The notes beneath the pieces are model-generated. The model made no database searches. It had not been told where the DNA came from and saw only the letters and a program-made list of their open reading frames with translations. Of a DNA stretch of 64,000 nt, positions 1-11,574 are shown piece by piece. Location: contig CM053246.1 of the NCBI GenBank assembly GCA_028583405.1, forward strand, positions 6,045,620-6,109,619, in the 5' to 3' direction. This DNA comes from Pogonophryne albipinna (lineage: Eukaryota; Chordata; Actinopteri; Perciformes; Artedidraconidae). A program made the translations under genes and the position numbers. Positions within the stretch are counted from its first letter, which is position 1; the number at the start of each line of letters is the position of its first letter.

Positions 1-180
1 GGGCAACTCCGGAGAAGAATAGAGTTAAACCACTATCCAGAAGTAAGGTTCCAGAGCCGACGCTGTGCGTAGAGGTGAGCCCAACCAGATCTAACTGGTA
101 ACGCTCCACCTCCCGCACAAGCTCCGGCTCCTTCCCCCCCAGAGAGGTGGGGAAGGAGTCCTTATCTGACTGCAAAGTAT
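1..180 (-). repeat. LINE fragment (probable)
   Basis: The stretch around 60-150 (GC-rich, with the phrase CCTCCCGCACAAGCTCC) resembles a segment seen repeatedly in fish LINE-type elements, read on the - strand. No open frame of useful length remains and the left side is cut by the window edge. The identification rests on recall of the repeat, not on a domain, so it is tentative. Confidence 0.35.
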
Positions 181-2220
181 AGTTTATCCACTGCAGTCAT
201 AACACACGGAGAGATAGCATCTGTGACCTGATGAAATTGATCCCACCTTGCAAAGTAAAGCGGTCTGGTCAATAGGGAAAGCTAAAGAAAATGAAATTAT
301 TTGCCATATATTCATATGCACATATCTTAGAGAAGTTTGGTCTCTCAAATGTACCACTTTAATCTCTGGAAATATCCACAATCCATCTCTCCTAAATATA
401 AGGCATTTATCTCGGCAAAACTTTTTTCTTTTTCTTTGAGGAATATTAACCCAAGTATGGTCATTTTGGATAGTTTTAAGGCAAACTTCAAAAAATAGAA
501 TTTGATGTAGAAAATGTTGTTCAACCAACAGTACAAATAAAGACAGATTTGAAATTGCAATAAATATAGAACATTTTTTTTAGTTTTTGAGAAGCTTGAA
601 GCAGGGGCATTGGCAATGTGCTTGATACCTGACAAATATCACTGTAGATGTATGTAATGTTGGATATGGCTTGACCTACACTTGCCATGATGTATACATA
701 TTGATGTTACAGTTTGTTTGTCATACAAAAGGCACGGTTTGTCCTGCTTTGCTGTTGATTTGAATCCGCTGTGAGTAGGTTATTAGTGTATCTGTTGGGT
801 CAGCAGATCAGACACTCTGCAGACTTTGAGGTCCACCTGTGTAAAGCCCCTCAGCCACATCACAGAACTCCCTCTGCTCTAGGACTTCAGATGTATTTCT
901 ATCAATGCTTTCACTGTGCCACATGTTTACATTCACCACACATGAATACTCATGCTGGATGCAGGCCGGCACACCACAGCTGAAGGTATTGCAGACATTA
1001 TTTTGAAAAGAGGGATTTGAAAGGCTCAGTGCACATACAACATTTTATACACCCTGCAGTGACACATTCCCCTGATTGTTTATATTTGTTTGACTGCAAT
1101 CTTTTTCCACCCATGCATCTGTTTTAGATCTCCAAAAGAATATGAAATGGCATTGAGGCAAAAGCTTAATGTACATTCTTTTTAAGCAGCGTCATAATCT
1201 GTATGTAATTGATGATCTGCTGGGCTAGAACTAAAGTGTTTAAGAAAGAGTTGTCACAGAGTCACATGTATTGTGGTTTCAGCTATAGATCAAAATCTTA
1301 GAGGGAACACATACTGTATTTGCTTACTTGCCGAGAGTTCAATTCACTTCTTGCAAATTAATTTAGGCTTCAAAAATTATATTCAGGAAGTAGCACAAAC
1401 GTTTGTTTGCCATGGATCCCTGCAGTATTGCAAAATCCAAAGGAAAAATCCCATTGGCTTTTTGATAAGGGAGCTGGCATGATGCTAACTGGGGTTGTTT
1501 GTCAAAAATACCTCATCCCTGCAGGATTCTTTAGATCGAGATATAGTCTGTGGGAATGTTTTAATCCGTCCGAAGCAGCAGAGTTACAGTAAAGCTGCCC
1601 AGCACACTGCCCAGAAACAGGACTATTTGAAATTCAGCACATTTGAGGTTTAGGGCCCCACTTGATTACACCGCTCCTTCAGAAGAGCTGCACAGCAGAG
1701 TCTGTGTGTGGCACAGGAGGCTGAACTAAATTAGTCTAATGCTGATGCAAGTGTGTGTTCTAGCCACATGCCACATCTGGCCCCTCAGGCACCAAGAAAT
1801 AAATCTCAAATAAAATGTTATCTTTCTTACCCATTTTCTCACATTATCTTAAGCCAAAGTTGCAACATGATATAATATCATACTGAAATGATATCAGTAT
1901 TAATCATTTTCAGGTTCAATCCTGTAGTGTGTGTTTCTACTGTTTACATGCTTTGATTTAAACATAATTTTGCTCATATCGTGTCAATATAGCCGTATCT
2001 GAAAAAACTCCAGTCTCCTCTGATTGGTCAGTCTTTCTGGTTCTTCTGCATTTATGCTTTCTGCATTTATGCAGCGTCATGCGACACTTTCGACACAAGT
2101 AAAATTATGACATCACAGTAAGTTGAAACTATGGAAGTTTTGGCGGCTTGTCTAAAGGAACAGTTTCTGGGCTTTGTGCATTTTTCCGTAGGTTCAGCAT
2201 TTTCATACTCAACCAGTAGC

Positions 2221-2714
2221 CAGTGATGGAAGGAGTGCTCAAATTCTTTACTAAGTTAAAGTAGTAATACCACAGTTTAAATACACCCTATTACAAAGTT
2301 ATACATTTAAAATGTTACTTTAATGAAAGTACAGATGTATTATCAGCACGTAAGTATAAAAAGTAAAAGTACTTATTGTGCAGGAGGGCTGTTTTAAAAG
2401 TTTGTAGAGAGTATTATTATTAGTTTTTTGGTTGTATTAAATACATTTCTGATATTTTAATTAACTTTTGGACACTTGATGCACTACTGAGTAGATTAGT
2501 AGTATTTATTTTATTTTGATCATTTAAAGACTTAATGCTATTTATGGTCAAAGTAAGTAACTATGAATTTGAAATGAATATTATGGAGTCAAAAGTACAA
2601 TATGTAGTGGAGTAGAAATATAAAGTGGCAGAAAACTGAAATACTCAAGTAAATAATACTACTTCTAAATTATACTTAAGAACAGTACTTGAGTAAATGT
2701 ACTTTCCAAAACTG
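2221..2714. mobile_element. Non-autonomous hAT-like element, degenerate
   Basis: It begins CAGTGATGGAAGG and ends with the reverse complement of CAGTTTTGGAAAGTA. The inner termini are rich in AGTACTTGAGTAAATG-type words, the hallmark of a repeat family seen elsewhere in this window (20293-20816, 16226, 37329, 52490). The flanking octamers CCAGTAGC and CCGGCAGC match at 6 of 8 positions, as expected for an old 8-bp target duplication. No coding content. Confidence 0.5.
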
Positions 2715-3368
2715 CCGGCAGCACATAGGCCTGCTTCATTATTAAATAAGACATGGAAATCTCACTTTTTACAGTACAATGCAGCTTTTATGATCCAGTT
2801 ACAAAAGGACATTGTTCACATTGCATGGTGATGAAAATCATTTAGAGCCAGATAAAAAGCATAGATAGTGTTTAAGAAAACAGTGTGACAAGATGTTGAA
2901 GAGAGTTCAGAAGAAGGACACATAAATGAAAGACAGTGATTTCATGTGTAGCTATGGAATGTATCTTTCCACTATTCAAACATTAAAGAGGAGTGTGTAA
3001 CAGCTCGGATCAAGTGCTGTCCTGTTCTACTGTGTGTTAGTGCCACCTTTAAATCACTTAGCCGTGTTGACGTCTTTTACAACTAGTTACGAAATGTATG
3101 GAGCTCTATAGAAGCCTCTGGCGTCACACACCGTCCCTGCAGACGCTGTGACGCAGCCCTCCCTTCTGTGTCCACTCATGCCTTGCGGGTGCAGCTGAGG
3201 ACTTAAATACTACAGCTGTGTTGACAAGAGAGCCACGACATGGAGTGTTCTGGAACAATGAGAGGACGGGTCAAGAGACCAGAGCAGTTTCTATAGAGCA
3301 GTCTGCAGAAAGTGCAGCTGAGGTCTCAATGTCATGCTCTCTCTCTGCAACTATGCATTGTGTGTGTA

Positions 3369-3940
3369 CAGGGTTGGGGGGGTTACTTAAAAAATGTAAG
3401 CCGTTACCTAATGTACTTTCTGTTACTTTCCATTACAACAATATCAAATGTAATGTGAATGAATGCAAGACTAAATTAAAATTAATACAATGACCCTAGA
3501 AAAAGAAGAGACCAAGATATCTAGGATCAAAAATGATTTTGTTTATATGAATGAAGCAGATTCAGGCAGCAGCCTACACACCAACACTGAAACACATGAG
3601 AACATACTACAGTTTAAAAAAGCAGAAATAAAATCTGAGCTGACATAAAATGCTCCGTTTTAGTTTAATACACACAGTTAAGCTCACACACACTATTTTA
3701 TGAACATATAAATTCACCTACTGAATTAAAAACAGAACAAATGAAGCAAAGAAAGTGAAAACCATAAAGCAGATTCAGATCTTTTTAGGTTTTAGTAACA
3801 CTGTAATCCTGATAGTAATCCCATTTTTTTTTCAGAAATGTAAGAGTAATCACATTTTGTATGTAACTGGAAGGGATTACAGTTACCTTTTTTTGCATCG
3901 TGATTACGTAATCCCATTACTTGTAATCCGTTACTCTCAT
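3369..3940. mobile_element. hAT-like repeat fragment
   Basis: The left end reads CAGGGTTGGGGGGGTTACTT. Both flanks are filled with GTAATCC and GTTAC words (3420-3440 and 3800-3935), typical of fish hAT-like elements with GTTAC-rich termini. The right terminus has decayed and no clean 8-bp duplication could be found, so the right boundary is approximate. Confidence 0.4.
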
Positions 3941-5033
3941 AGCATGTGTGTGTACATGAAGCTTCCTTTTGTCAAGACCCCACCCCATATTTAATCATGT
4001 ATACTGTAGAGGGCAACTGGCTATACTGCTTCCTGTGTAGGAAGCGGAAGGGAGTGGGTGGGGGAGATGGGCGTAGGGGGATTAGAGGGGTGCACAGCCT
4101 TGTCTCCCCTCTGTATCTGGTTCTGTTGTCCATATTTCATCTGCCTTCCATTTCAGCGTGTCCCCCTCCTCTGTAATATCCTGCACAGAGCAAACAGGCC
4201 ACATGTCAAATATTATGTCCGTCAGTCCCACAGAGCCACTTACTGCTGTGTGTTCTTTATTCATTCCAGGAACAAGGGCTGCAAGTTATCAGGGCTGAAC
4301 AATTGTTGAGTACACAGAGAACATCTCCTTTATTGCTAAACTGCACACAATGTGCTCTCAAGATTGGACACACAATGTTCTTCTTGCCTGAGAATCTGTT
4401 TTGATTTTCTTCAAATAAATTAAGTTTTTGCAGTAAACAGTAAAGACACATTTTGCTTCGCCTGCTTCCCCTTTGCTCTGCACTGCAGTTGGCTGGACTG
4501 GAAGGTAGAGCGTTACAACAGTGCAGACACTCAAAGTAACTCAGGGAGTGATGTAATGAGCCAGTAAAAGCAAACCATTGTATCCTGGAAGTGGGAATTG
4601 TGAAACAGGATTCGGTTAGGTTGGGCCACAGCGTTTACGCACATTGACTCAATTCTAGATCAAATCAACTGTCACTCCTGGGAAGTTGCATAGCCATGGA
4701 TGTGTGCAGTAACATCTTAGTAACCTCATTTATCATCATTTCTGCAACATTGTGCAAAGCTCGTCCTTCATGAAATCAAGCTTTGATTTGTGTAATTGTT
4801 CCAGGGTTGGTGATATCAGTTCATCAGTCTTTCCCCCATTTTTAAGAAATGAAATGTCTAACAAATATAACATGGATTTCCTTGAAGCTTTGTAAAGACA
4901 TTCGAGGTGCCCAGAGTATAAATGGTATAATAGCAGGAGCTGAAGTTTTCTGTAGCATCACCAGCTTGCACAACATTTGGTACGGACATCGATGTCCCAC
5001 ACAGGGACAACTCTTCTGTTCCAGTCCGGGTTG

Positions 5034-5955
5034 CAGGGCCAAATTCACAATATACATTGGGGGGGACATCCCCCCCAATGTATATTGTGAATTCGGCCCT
5101 GCTCAAAATGTCCCCCCCAATATATAGCCTATCTGATATAAAAAAAGATTGCTATTCTATGACTTTATTATTTTGGCTATTTGTATACTTGAAAATCTTT
5201 ATTTTCTGTTATTATGAACTTCACCAAAATGATATATATTTTTTTCATATGTAAATTGGTTCCACCTTTGTTTGTTTATGCATACCTTTATTTTGTACCC
5301 GGGAGGTGTATTTTGCTGTTACACGTCCGAGTCCACCTTCAGTTAGCTTGATGCTCCAAGCAGTTCAGTCATGTTTTAATTTGCCCTCCATCAGTTCTGG
5401 TATCTTTTTCTAGTTAGCCCTAAACTAATCTATAATATTTTATTTCGTAATGGTAATGTTAATGAACCCTCCGGTTTAGCTTCTTTGTGTAAATAACTTG
5501 TAGTTCTGATGTTAAAACCGAACTTTTCAGGAATAGTAGCTAGGGGAGTGATTTGTAAAATATGCATAAAGAAAAAGTAAATCTGTTTACAGTTCTGTGT
5601 CATATGGGTGTTGAGAGATGTATCTATAGATCTCTTCATTTTGCTCTCAAAGTGCACCAGATTGATGCTTTTAACTTCAACATTTAAAAATGGGAGCATG
5701 CCCCCGGACCCCCACAGAGGAGGTTAGGTCCACCACCTGCCCCATACCCCCCTACGCCCATGCCTGAGACACAGTTTCGTGAATATTGTTGTTTTTTGCC
5801 CCCACGGGCGGAGGCATGGGGTTTAACAGGTTTTAAAGTATCCAATGTGTTAGTGAATTTTTATATATTTTCCTTTAGAATGGCAGGAAATTAGTATTCA
5901 AATTTTGATTGAATGTGTGGTCCCCCCCAATGTAGACTCCATGGTTACGGCCTTG
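5034..5955. mobile_element. hAT element with 8-bp target duplication
   Basis: The element starts CAGGGCC and ends GGCCTTG. It is flanked by the identical octamer CCGGGTTG at 5026-5033 and 5956-5963. Both termini carry ACATTGGGGGGGA about 20 bases in, in inverted orientation. No transposase reading frame was seen, so it is non-autonomous. The left terminus is unusual: its first 32 or so bases are followed at once by their own inverted copy (5034-5092). Confidence 0.75.
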
Positions 5956-6848
5956 CCGGGTTGCATTTGGGTCCAAAAATACTTTTTACATTGGGAATGG
6001 GGCGTCTGTAAATCAGCTTATCATTTTTTAAGTTGCAAAATAAACTACCCAGTATGAACTTCTATAGCCCTTATTTGAATCATTAGGGTCTAAAAGTTGT
6101 AAAATCAGCCAAATGCAGAGTTATTTTCCAATCTATTCATTTGACTGAGCCTGGAGGTGAAGCTTAAGGAAAACCTTAAGTGACTATGCCCATGCCCTGT
6201 GTCCAGTTCTTTTTAAACAACCATGGCTACTGATTGGCCATTTTTGATACATAGCAAATGTTAGTATACAAACATACTTAACTACATGGTTAGGTTTAGA
6301 AATAAAACATCATGGTTTGTCTTTAAAAAGGTATGTGACATGAATTTTTGGTTTCACACAGGACATAAACCGTGCCTTTGTCCCATCCATCCACTTCAAC
6401 CTCCTCCCTTTGCAGACTTGTGGGAAATAATAAATATGTGATATTTCAGAAACCAATGTAATCTGTGAGAAAAGTATTATTGTAGATCCGGCTTAATAAA
6501 TAGTATGGTGCAATCATTTGCACTTTCAAAATGGGACGGATAACAAACAGCTTTTAAGATAAAGCGATCTAAGTATCTTGTCTTTTGTTAGTAAGTGTAC
6601 TTAGTTGCTGATAGGTTCAAATGATGTTGGTGACTTGTATTAAGGCAGTGATAGTCTCAGCAGCATGACCTGTGTGCTTCTTTAATCCCACAGGAACATG
6701 TTGCCAGGAATCTTTGGAATAGATTTATAACACTGTGGATTTGTCACTTTCACTTTTCACAGCATCTCCAAACCAATAAATGTAGTACAGTAAATGTATT
6801 TTGTTTTTGTTCTGAACCAGGTTTGAGCACGGCTGTCCAAAGGCTGCG

Positions 6849-8510
6849 ATGTCTTCAAAAATGCAGAGCTCCAGCAGCATGGCTCAAGCCAGGCTGATGG
6901 TGCAGCAGCTGAGGATGGAGGCCCGCTTCGAGGGGATAAAGGTGCCTTTCTATTCTTTCACACCACTCTGCTTCTACTCTTATACCGATGTGATCGATCC
7001 ATGCGAATGCTCTACAACGGCCCAAAACCCTTAGGCTGGAGCCACACGAGGACGATAACGCAAACGGACCAAAATCGATATCAAAATAGTCTTCCGTCCA
7101 CACGCAATAGGCACCAGAAACGTGTCCGTTCACACGAGACCGCTCGAAAGCGCTGGAGACGCTGTAGTACATATGCCGGGCCTGTAAGTGGCGCTGTACT
7201 CCTGCCACAAAAGCAGCGAAGAAGACTTCCCGCGCATGGTTGCCATGGTTGCCCTTCTGTTTATTCTCCTCTGTGGACGCTCTGGCTCTTTTTCTCCCTC
7301 CCCGAGGCGAGCGTTTGCTCCTGCTGTAATTCTCTCCGGTAGTCCACCAGCAGATGACAAACACCCACCTCTCCGCCTCTTTCAAGGGACGAGGGGACCG
7401 TGCGGCAGAGTTTCAGTTAGATTTGTTTTCGCCGGTCAACATGTCCGTTAAAGTTGAAATCTTCCTGACAAAATTAGAAAAGTGCCGGTCAGAGGTCTTC
7501 TTTGTTATTTATTGAGCTTTAAAACAAATTGATAACGACTCTATAAAATAATATAAGAATAAAAAATGGAACCTCTCTTTTCCTCCCCCTCTTCTGACAG
7601 CCCAGCAGCTGATCTCTGAGCAGGAGAGGTGGGGAGAGGCGGGGCTATTGCTTCAATGTTATCAGGAAATGATCGGATAGGCGTAAACACGGAGCCGTTT
7701 GCCCCCCCAGAGCGTTTCGTTTGCAGATCTACCCACCTTGGGACCCGTTATTGTTATAGTTTTCTGCGTTTCCATGTCGGCCTCGTGTGGCCAAACCGTC
7801 TATCTAATAGAGAACTGTAGCAGATACGACCGTTATCGTCCTCGTGTGGCTGCAGCCTTAGATTAGGAGAAACGTGCTGCACTTTCATAAACTATGTAAA
7901 CATAAAAACACAAATGTGCAAAAACTAAAAAGAAAGCTATCTATCTGCAAGATCTGCAATAATATTGGAGGAATCATGCAATACCATTGTTAAAATAAGC
8001 CATTAAACCTAACATTTTAAATATGTTTCCAATGACAGAGACAGTCGGACAACTTTATAACCTTCCTGTCCCAGCTGTGTGCATCACTTTGTACTGTCCC
8101 CTGGTTTCGGATGTGCTTTGAGCTTCTTGCAGCATTTTGTATTCGCAGCGTTTTGTTTATGCAGCGCTTTTAGTAAATGAGGCGCATGTTTCGTCAAGTT
8201 GGTGAAGATGTTTCTTCATGTCCATGTGTTTTGGCACATTTGTTTATTTTTGTATTTGTATCTTTACTGAAATGCAGCGTGTTTCTACTAACAGAAGTGT
8301 GTTGGGCTGTTGTCACGCGTTTGCACCTGTTGGCCACCGTACATCTGTCAATGTAAATCAGTGTGTCGATTGATTTCTTCACAGGTGTCCAAGGCTTCAT
8401 CTGACCTGATGCGTTACTGTGGAGAACATGCCAAGAACGAACCGCTGCTTATGGGCATCCCCACCTCAGAAAACCCTTTCAAGGACAAGAAGCCTTGCAC
8501 TGTTTTGTAG
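6849..8510 (+). CDS. gng12: Guanine nucleotide-binding protein gamma-12
   Basis: G protein gamma subunit. It pairs with a beta subunit and anchors the dimer at the inner plasma membrane through a prenylated C terminus, passing on GPCR signals. Two coding exons, 6849-6941 and 8385-8510, join in phase (AAG|GTG) into 72 residues, the same length as human GNG12. Residues 1-31 ([20 protein letters not shown] onward) form the N-terminal coiled-coil helix that contacts beta. Exon 2 holds the conserved [12 protein letters not shown] stretch and ends in the CaaX box CTVL; the terminal leucine predicts geranylgeranylation. The residue pattern fits GNG12 better than other gamma subunits. An acceptor (tctgaaccag) ends at 6820, leaving 28 bases of 5' UTR in this exon and implying an upstream non-coding exon. 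The intron carries a Harbinger-type element (7034-7857). The gene converges on gadd45a, matching human gene order. A gng12 paralogue of the teleost genome duplication cannot be told apart from here. Confidence 0.93.
7034..7857. mobile_element. PIF-Harbinger-type non-autonomous element in gng12 intron 1
   Basis: The ends are inverted repeats of about 27 bp: GGCTGGAGCCACACGAGGAC on the left, and the same with one G-to-C change on the right, both running on into GATAACG. The element is bordered on both sides by TTA (7031-7033 and 7858-7860), the 3-bp TWA target duplication of the PIF-Harbinger superfamily. Open frames inside (to 176 codons, both strands) show no transposase or Myb domain. It does not touch the exon splice sites. 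Confidence 0.75.
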
Positions 8511-9773
8511 AACAACTTTCTCTGCCTTCCTTTTGATTCTTATGTGGTAAAAAATATGTTAGATTCACAACTTAATCTAAGGCCAGTGTCCCCCCCTCTT
8601 CCCATTCCTACTGTAGTTCAAAGGATGTGTTCCTGTTTGCCTTGCAGTCACATGACAGTTTCAGCAAAGAGCAGGCAGCAGTCCGAAGCTGTGGCATTGG
8701 ATGACAGAGTTCCTGCCGCTCTAATTATCACAGCGTGCAGAAACAAGCCCCCTCAATCATTGGACCAATCAGATTTAGCCGTTCAGCTTTCACCTCTGAC
8801 TCTGGTCAGGCTCTCTTCAGGAAACAGTTGTGTAGGTTGTGTTCTGCTGATAATAGCAGCCCAGATAATGATATCCTGTCAGCGGACCAGCAATCTGTGC
8901 TGTCCATCACATGAGAGCAAATAGTAACAGTGGAGGTCCAATGCCCCTAATGCACATTTCTTTTTTCATCTTGTCACATTCAGAATAATAATAGGGTTTA
9001 AAATGAAATTGTTCTCTGTTCTCTTTAAGCACAGACAGAGCAATCAAATTGTTGACATGTATAATTTAACAATTCACTTAAATCTTTTATTTTATTACTT
9101 TATTTTAGGTATACATAAGAGCAACCTATCCAGGTACTTTCCGTCTTTATCATGGCCACGCCCCTTTTTGGGTAAAAATCTGTCTTGTAGTGCCGAGAGA
9201 CGGGAGCCGGAGGCGGTGCATCGAAGGTACAAAGTTAGCTTTATTGAGCACCAGAAACACATATGTTGTCGGCTTGAAGCCCGGGAAGACAAGAGGAAGA
9301 AGAAAGGAGGGCACACAGTACACTGTACAGTCAACAAACATGTCCATGCGGAACAATACCCCCAACCTGTAGTTCCATGAGTGAATTATGTCAATCAGTG
9401 ATCACTACAGTCTTATCAATTGATTGGCGGTAAATACAAATTCTGAGCTCTTCGCCATTCAGATTTAAAAAAATTAACAATAATATGCAATTCTGATCTA
9501 CAAGGTGCCCAATTATGATGGTCAGTCATACACAATGTAATTGGAGGTCTGTGATTGGAGATCTGATTCTTTATTTTCACCGAAAAGGGGGCGGGCCATC
9601 ATTTTGCCAGTCAGTAACATGGCGCTGCTCGCATCTATTAAGAATTGTTTTCGCCAGATCTAGGATAAAGTAGCTTCTATGTAGTCCTTTCTGCCTGCAT
9701 TTACATTATATTGTAGACTTTCAATAACTACTTCAATTAAATGTAATACGAATGTGATGTCCAAATTGTCTAA

Positions 9774-10431
9774 TGGCGCGTTTCCACTACACGGCCTTGC
9801 TCGTTAGGCCTGGCTCACTTCGTTAGGACTGGCTCGCTCGTTAGGACTGGCTCACTTTATGGTGCGTCTCCATTACAGTTTAGGAACTGGGGTAGTATCT
9901 ATAGTAACGCAGTGTAGGCGGAGCGATCGGCTTGTTGTTGTCCTTCACTACGCGATACTCACTCTTCATCTTTTTCAGTTTTTCCCTACACTGCAAGACA
10001 GTCCTCGAGTAACCGCTTCCGCACATCAGTGTAGAGACCTCCTGAAATACTTTCATATTGCGAGTTGTCCCGTCGAGCTCCCGCTGGATCTTGTCATCTG
10101 CAATAAAGTGTAGGAACGTCGTAACTTCCTCGGCGGACCACGGTGTGCTTTTCTTTGCCATTTTTGTTGATCCTCTGTTTACAAAAATGCTGTTTATAAA
10201 AATGCTGCAAGCTTCGCTATATATATATATATATTTATATTTATATTCGACGCGTCGCATATAAACGATTCTCTTGTTCCTGGACCTAGAACCCCGATTG
10301 TATGGGGCCAGAAAAACTGTGAATTAAGACCCGCTAGCCGGTACTAGGCCAAGTGGAAACGCAACCAAAAGCGTGCCGCTGACGTCACAGCCCTCTTAAA
10401 CGGGGCTCCGCGCTGTAGTGGAAACGCACCA
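9774..10431 (-). mobile_element. PIF-Harbinger element, internally deleted
   Basis: The termini are inverted repeats: TGGCGCGTTTCCACTACA on the left and TGGTGCGTTTCCACTACA read inward from the right. Flanking trinucleotides are TAA (9771-9773) and TTA (10432-10434), a TWA target with one mismatch. It encodes a Myb/SANT-like protein fragment on the - strand, the second protein of Harbinger transposons. The DDE transposase is missing. A sister copy with the same termini and subterminal sequence sits at 40361-41056, in the opposite orientation. Confidence 0.78.
9880..10161 (-). pseudogene. Harbinger Myb/SANT-like DNA-binding protein fragment
   Basis: Reading from an ATG at 10161, the frame gives MAKKSTPWSAEEVTTFLHFI followed by a predicted three-helix Myb/SANT-like segment: the WSAEEV tryptophan, then FQEVSTLM, then CREKLKKMKSEYR. 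In Harbinger transposons a protein of this type binds the element ends and helps import the transposase. About 93 residues are open. The frame then runs into the terminal sequence of the element and stops, so the C-terminal half is lost. Probably inert; the domain call is by pattern only. Confidence 0.65.
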
Positions 10432-11574
10432 TTAGTGTTTATTTTCTCTATTATTTTTGTTTGTGTTGGCCTTAAAAATGAATACAAAACTCAGTCTAAC
10501 TATCTGTAATGTTCAAATCTGTAAAGCTAAAATAATGGGATGAACTTTTGAGATCATTGTACATTGAGCATGACCCTTTTTAAGAGGCACTCCTTGAATT
10601 ATATATTTTATTATGAGGCCATCGTTGCTGGAAAAAGGACCAATCTTCTTACCAGATATAAATACATTAACTTTTCTAAGGTCACTTTGTTCTATCTGCA
10701 GAGCCAAGGCTTATTGCTTTATTACAGGCACTTAGAGACCTGCTGACTGTTATACTCTTGAGTTTAAAAACATTCCATTTACACACATGCTTTACTTTTG
10801 ACTTGTATTAGGTTTGATTGTATGAGAGGACTTATAAGTGGCAGTGTGTAGCTGTGACTGTGATGTCTGTTTTGGTGCTAAAGCACAATATAAGCAGCTA
10901 ATGAAACTACCATTTTACCAGCATGGGACTTGATAATGAAACTACCTTTTAGTCACATACTGTAAGTGCAGTTTTCTAATACTGTGAATAAGGAGAAGGG
11001 AGTATATGTTTTCATGGGCTGTGTATGAATGACTCATGTTCAATAATGAATGGCCTTGAGATATGCAGTATATCCCATACATCCATAACTATTGTGGCGC
11101 AGTGTGTATGTATGAGCCACAGTATGTGCCTTGTAAAGTTGTTAATGTACTGATTTGACAGATTCAGTCAACCTTTTTGAATGAACACTTATGTGTTGTT
11201 TTGTTGTTAATGGTGTATTTGGTTGATTTTTACTATGGAATAGGAATGTGTGTTTTAAGTAGAGCAACAATATGTGTGGTTTCTCACAGTGTGTGCATCA
11301 TGTTCTGCCTTTACCTGTTTGTGGTCAAAAATAAACCTATGGAAAACAAGTCATTCCTATTAGCGTTAATTTTTTCAACTAATTAAATAAATTACATTGT
11401 AAAATGAAACTGTTCTAGTTACGTTCTGAGTTCCAAAGATAATTAGTTATACATTTGTTTTGTGTGTAGATCGGAAGCATTTAACAGTTTGTATGTGACA
11501 TACCCATTTGTATAAACCAATTGACAGTTATCAAAATGTTGACAGAAGATTATAGGATCAGAGAAAAATGTTAA

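Larger units (their letters stand above)
181..6820. other. Gene-poor region upstream of gng12
   Basis: No exon with both splice sites and a recognisable protein was found here. Short open frames near 184-635, 1273-1592 and 3218-4309 lack family resemblance. The stretch holds two weak hAT-like elements (2221-2714 and 3369-3940) and one well-bounded hAT element (5034-5955). The splice acceptor of the first gng12 coding exon falls at the end of this stretch (exon begins 6821), so an upstream non-coding exon of gng12 should lie here or to the left of the window. Confidence 0.5.
8511..11335 (+). other. gng12: Probable gng12 3' UTR and flank
   Basis: No exon of another gene was seen between the gng12 stop and the next repeat cluster. 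The sequence at 10450-11335 is AT-rich and not obviously repetitive, and ends with an AATAAA hexamer at 11330-11335. That would suit a long 3' UTR, as mammalian GNG12 has. The stretch is interrupted by a Harbinger element (9774-10431). The UTR extent is inference and needs transcript data. Confidence 0.33.

Noticed and set aside
6855..7385. 176-codon - strand frame overlapping gng12 exon 1 and its intron
   Set aside because: Part is antisense of the gng12 exon and the rest lies in a Harbinger-type element; no domain is visible.
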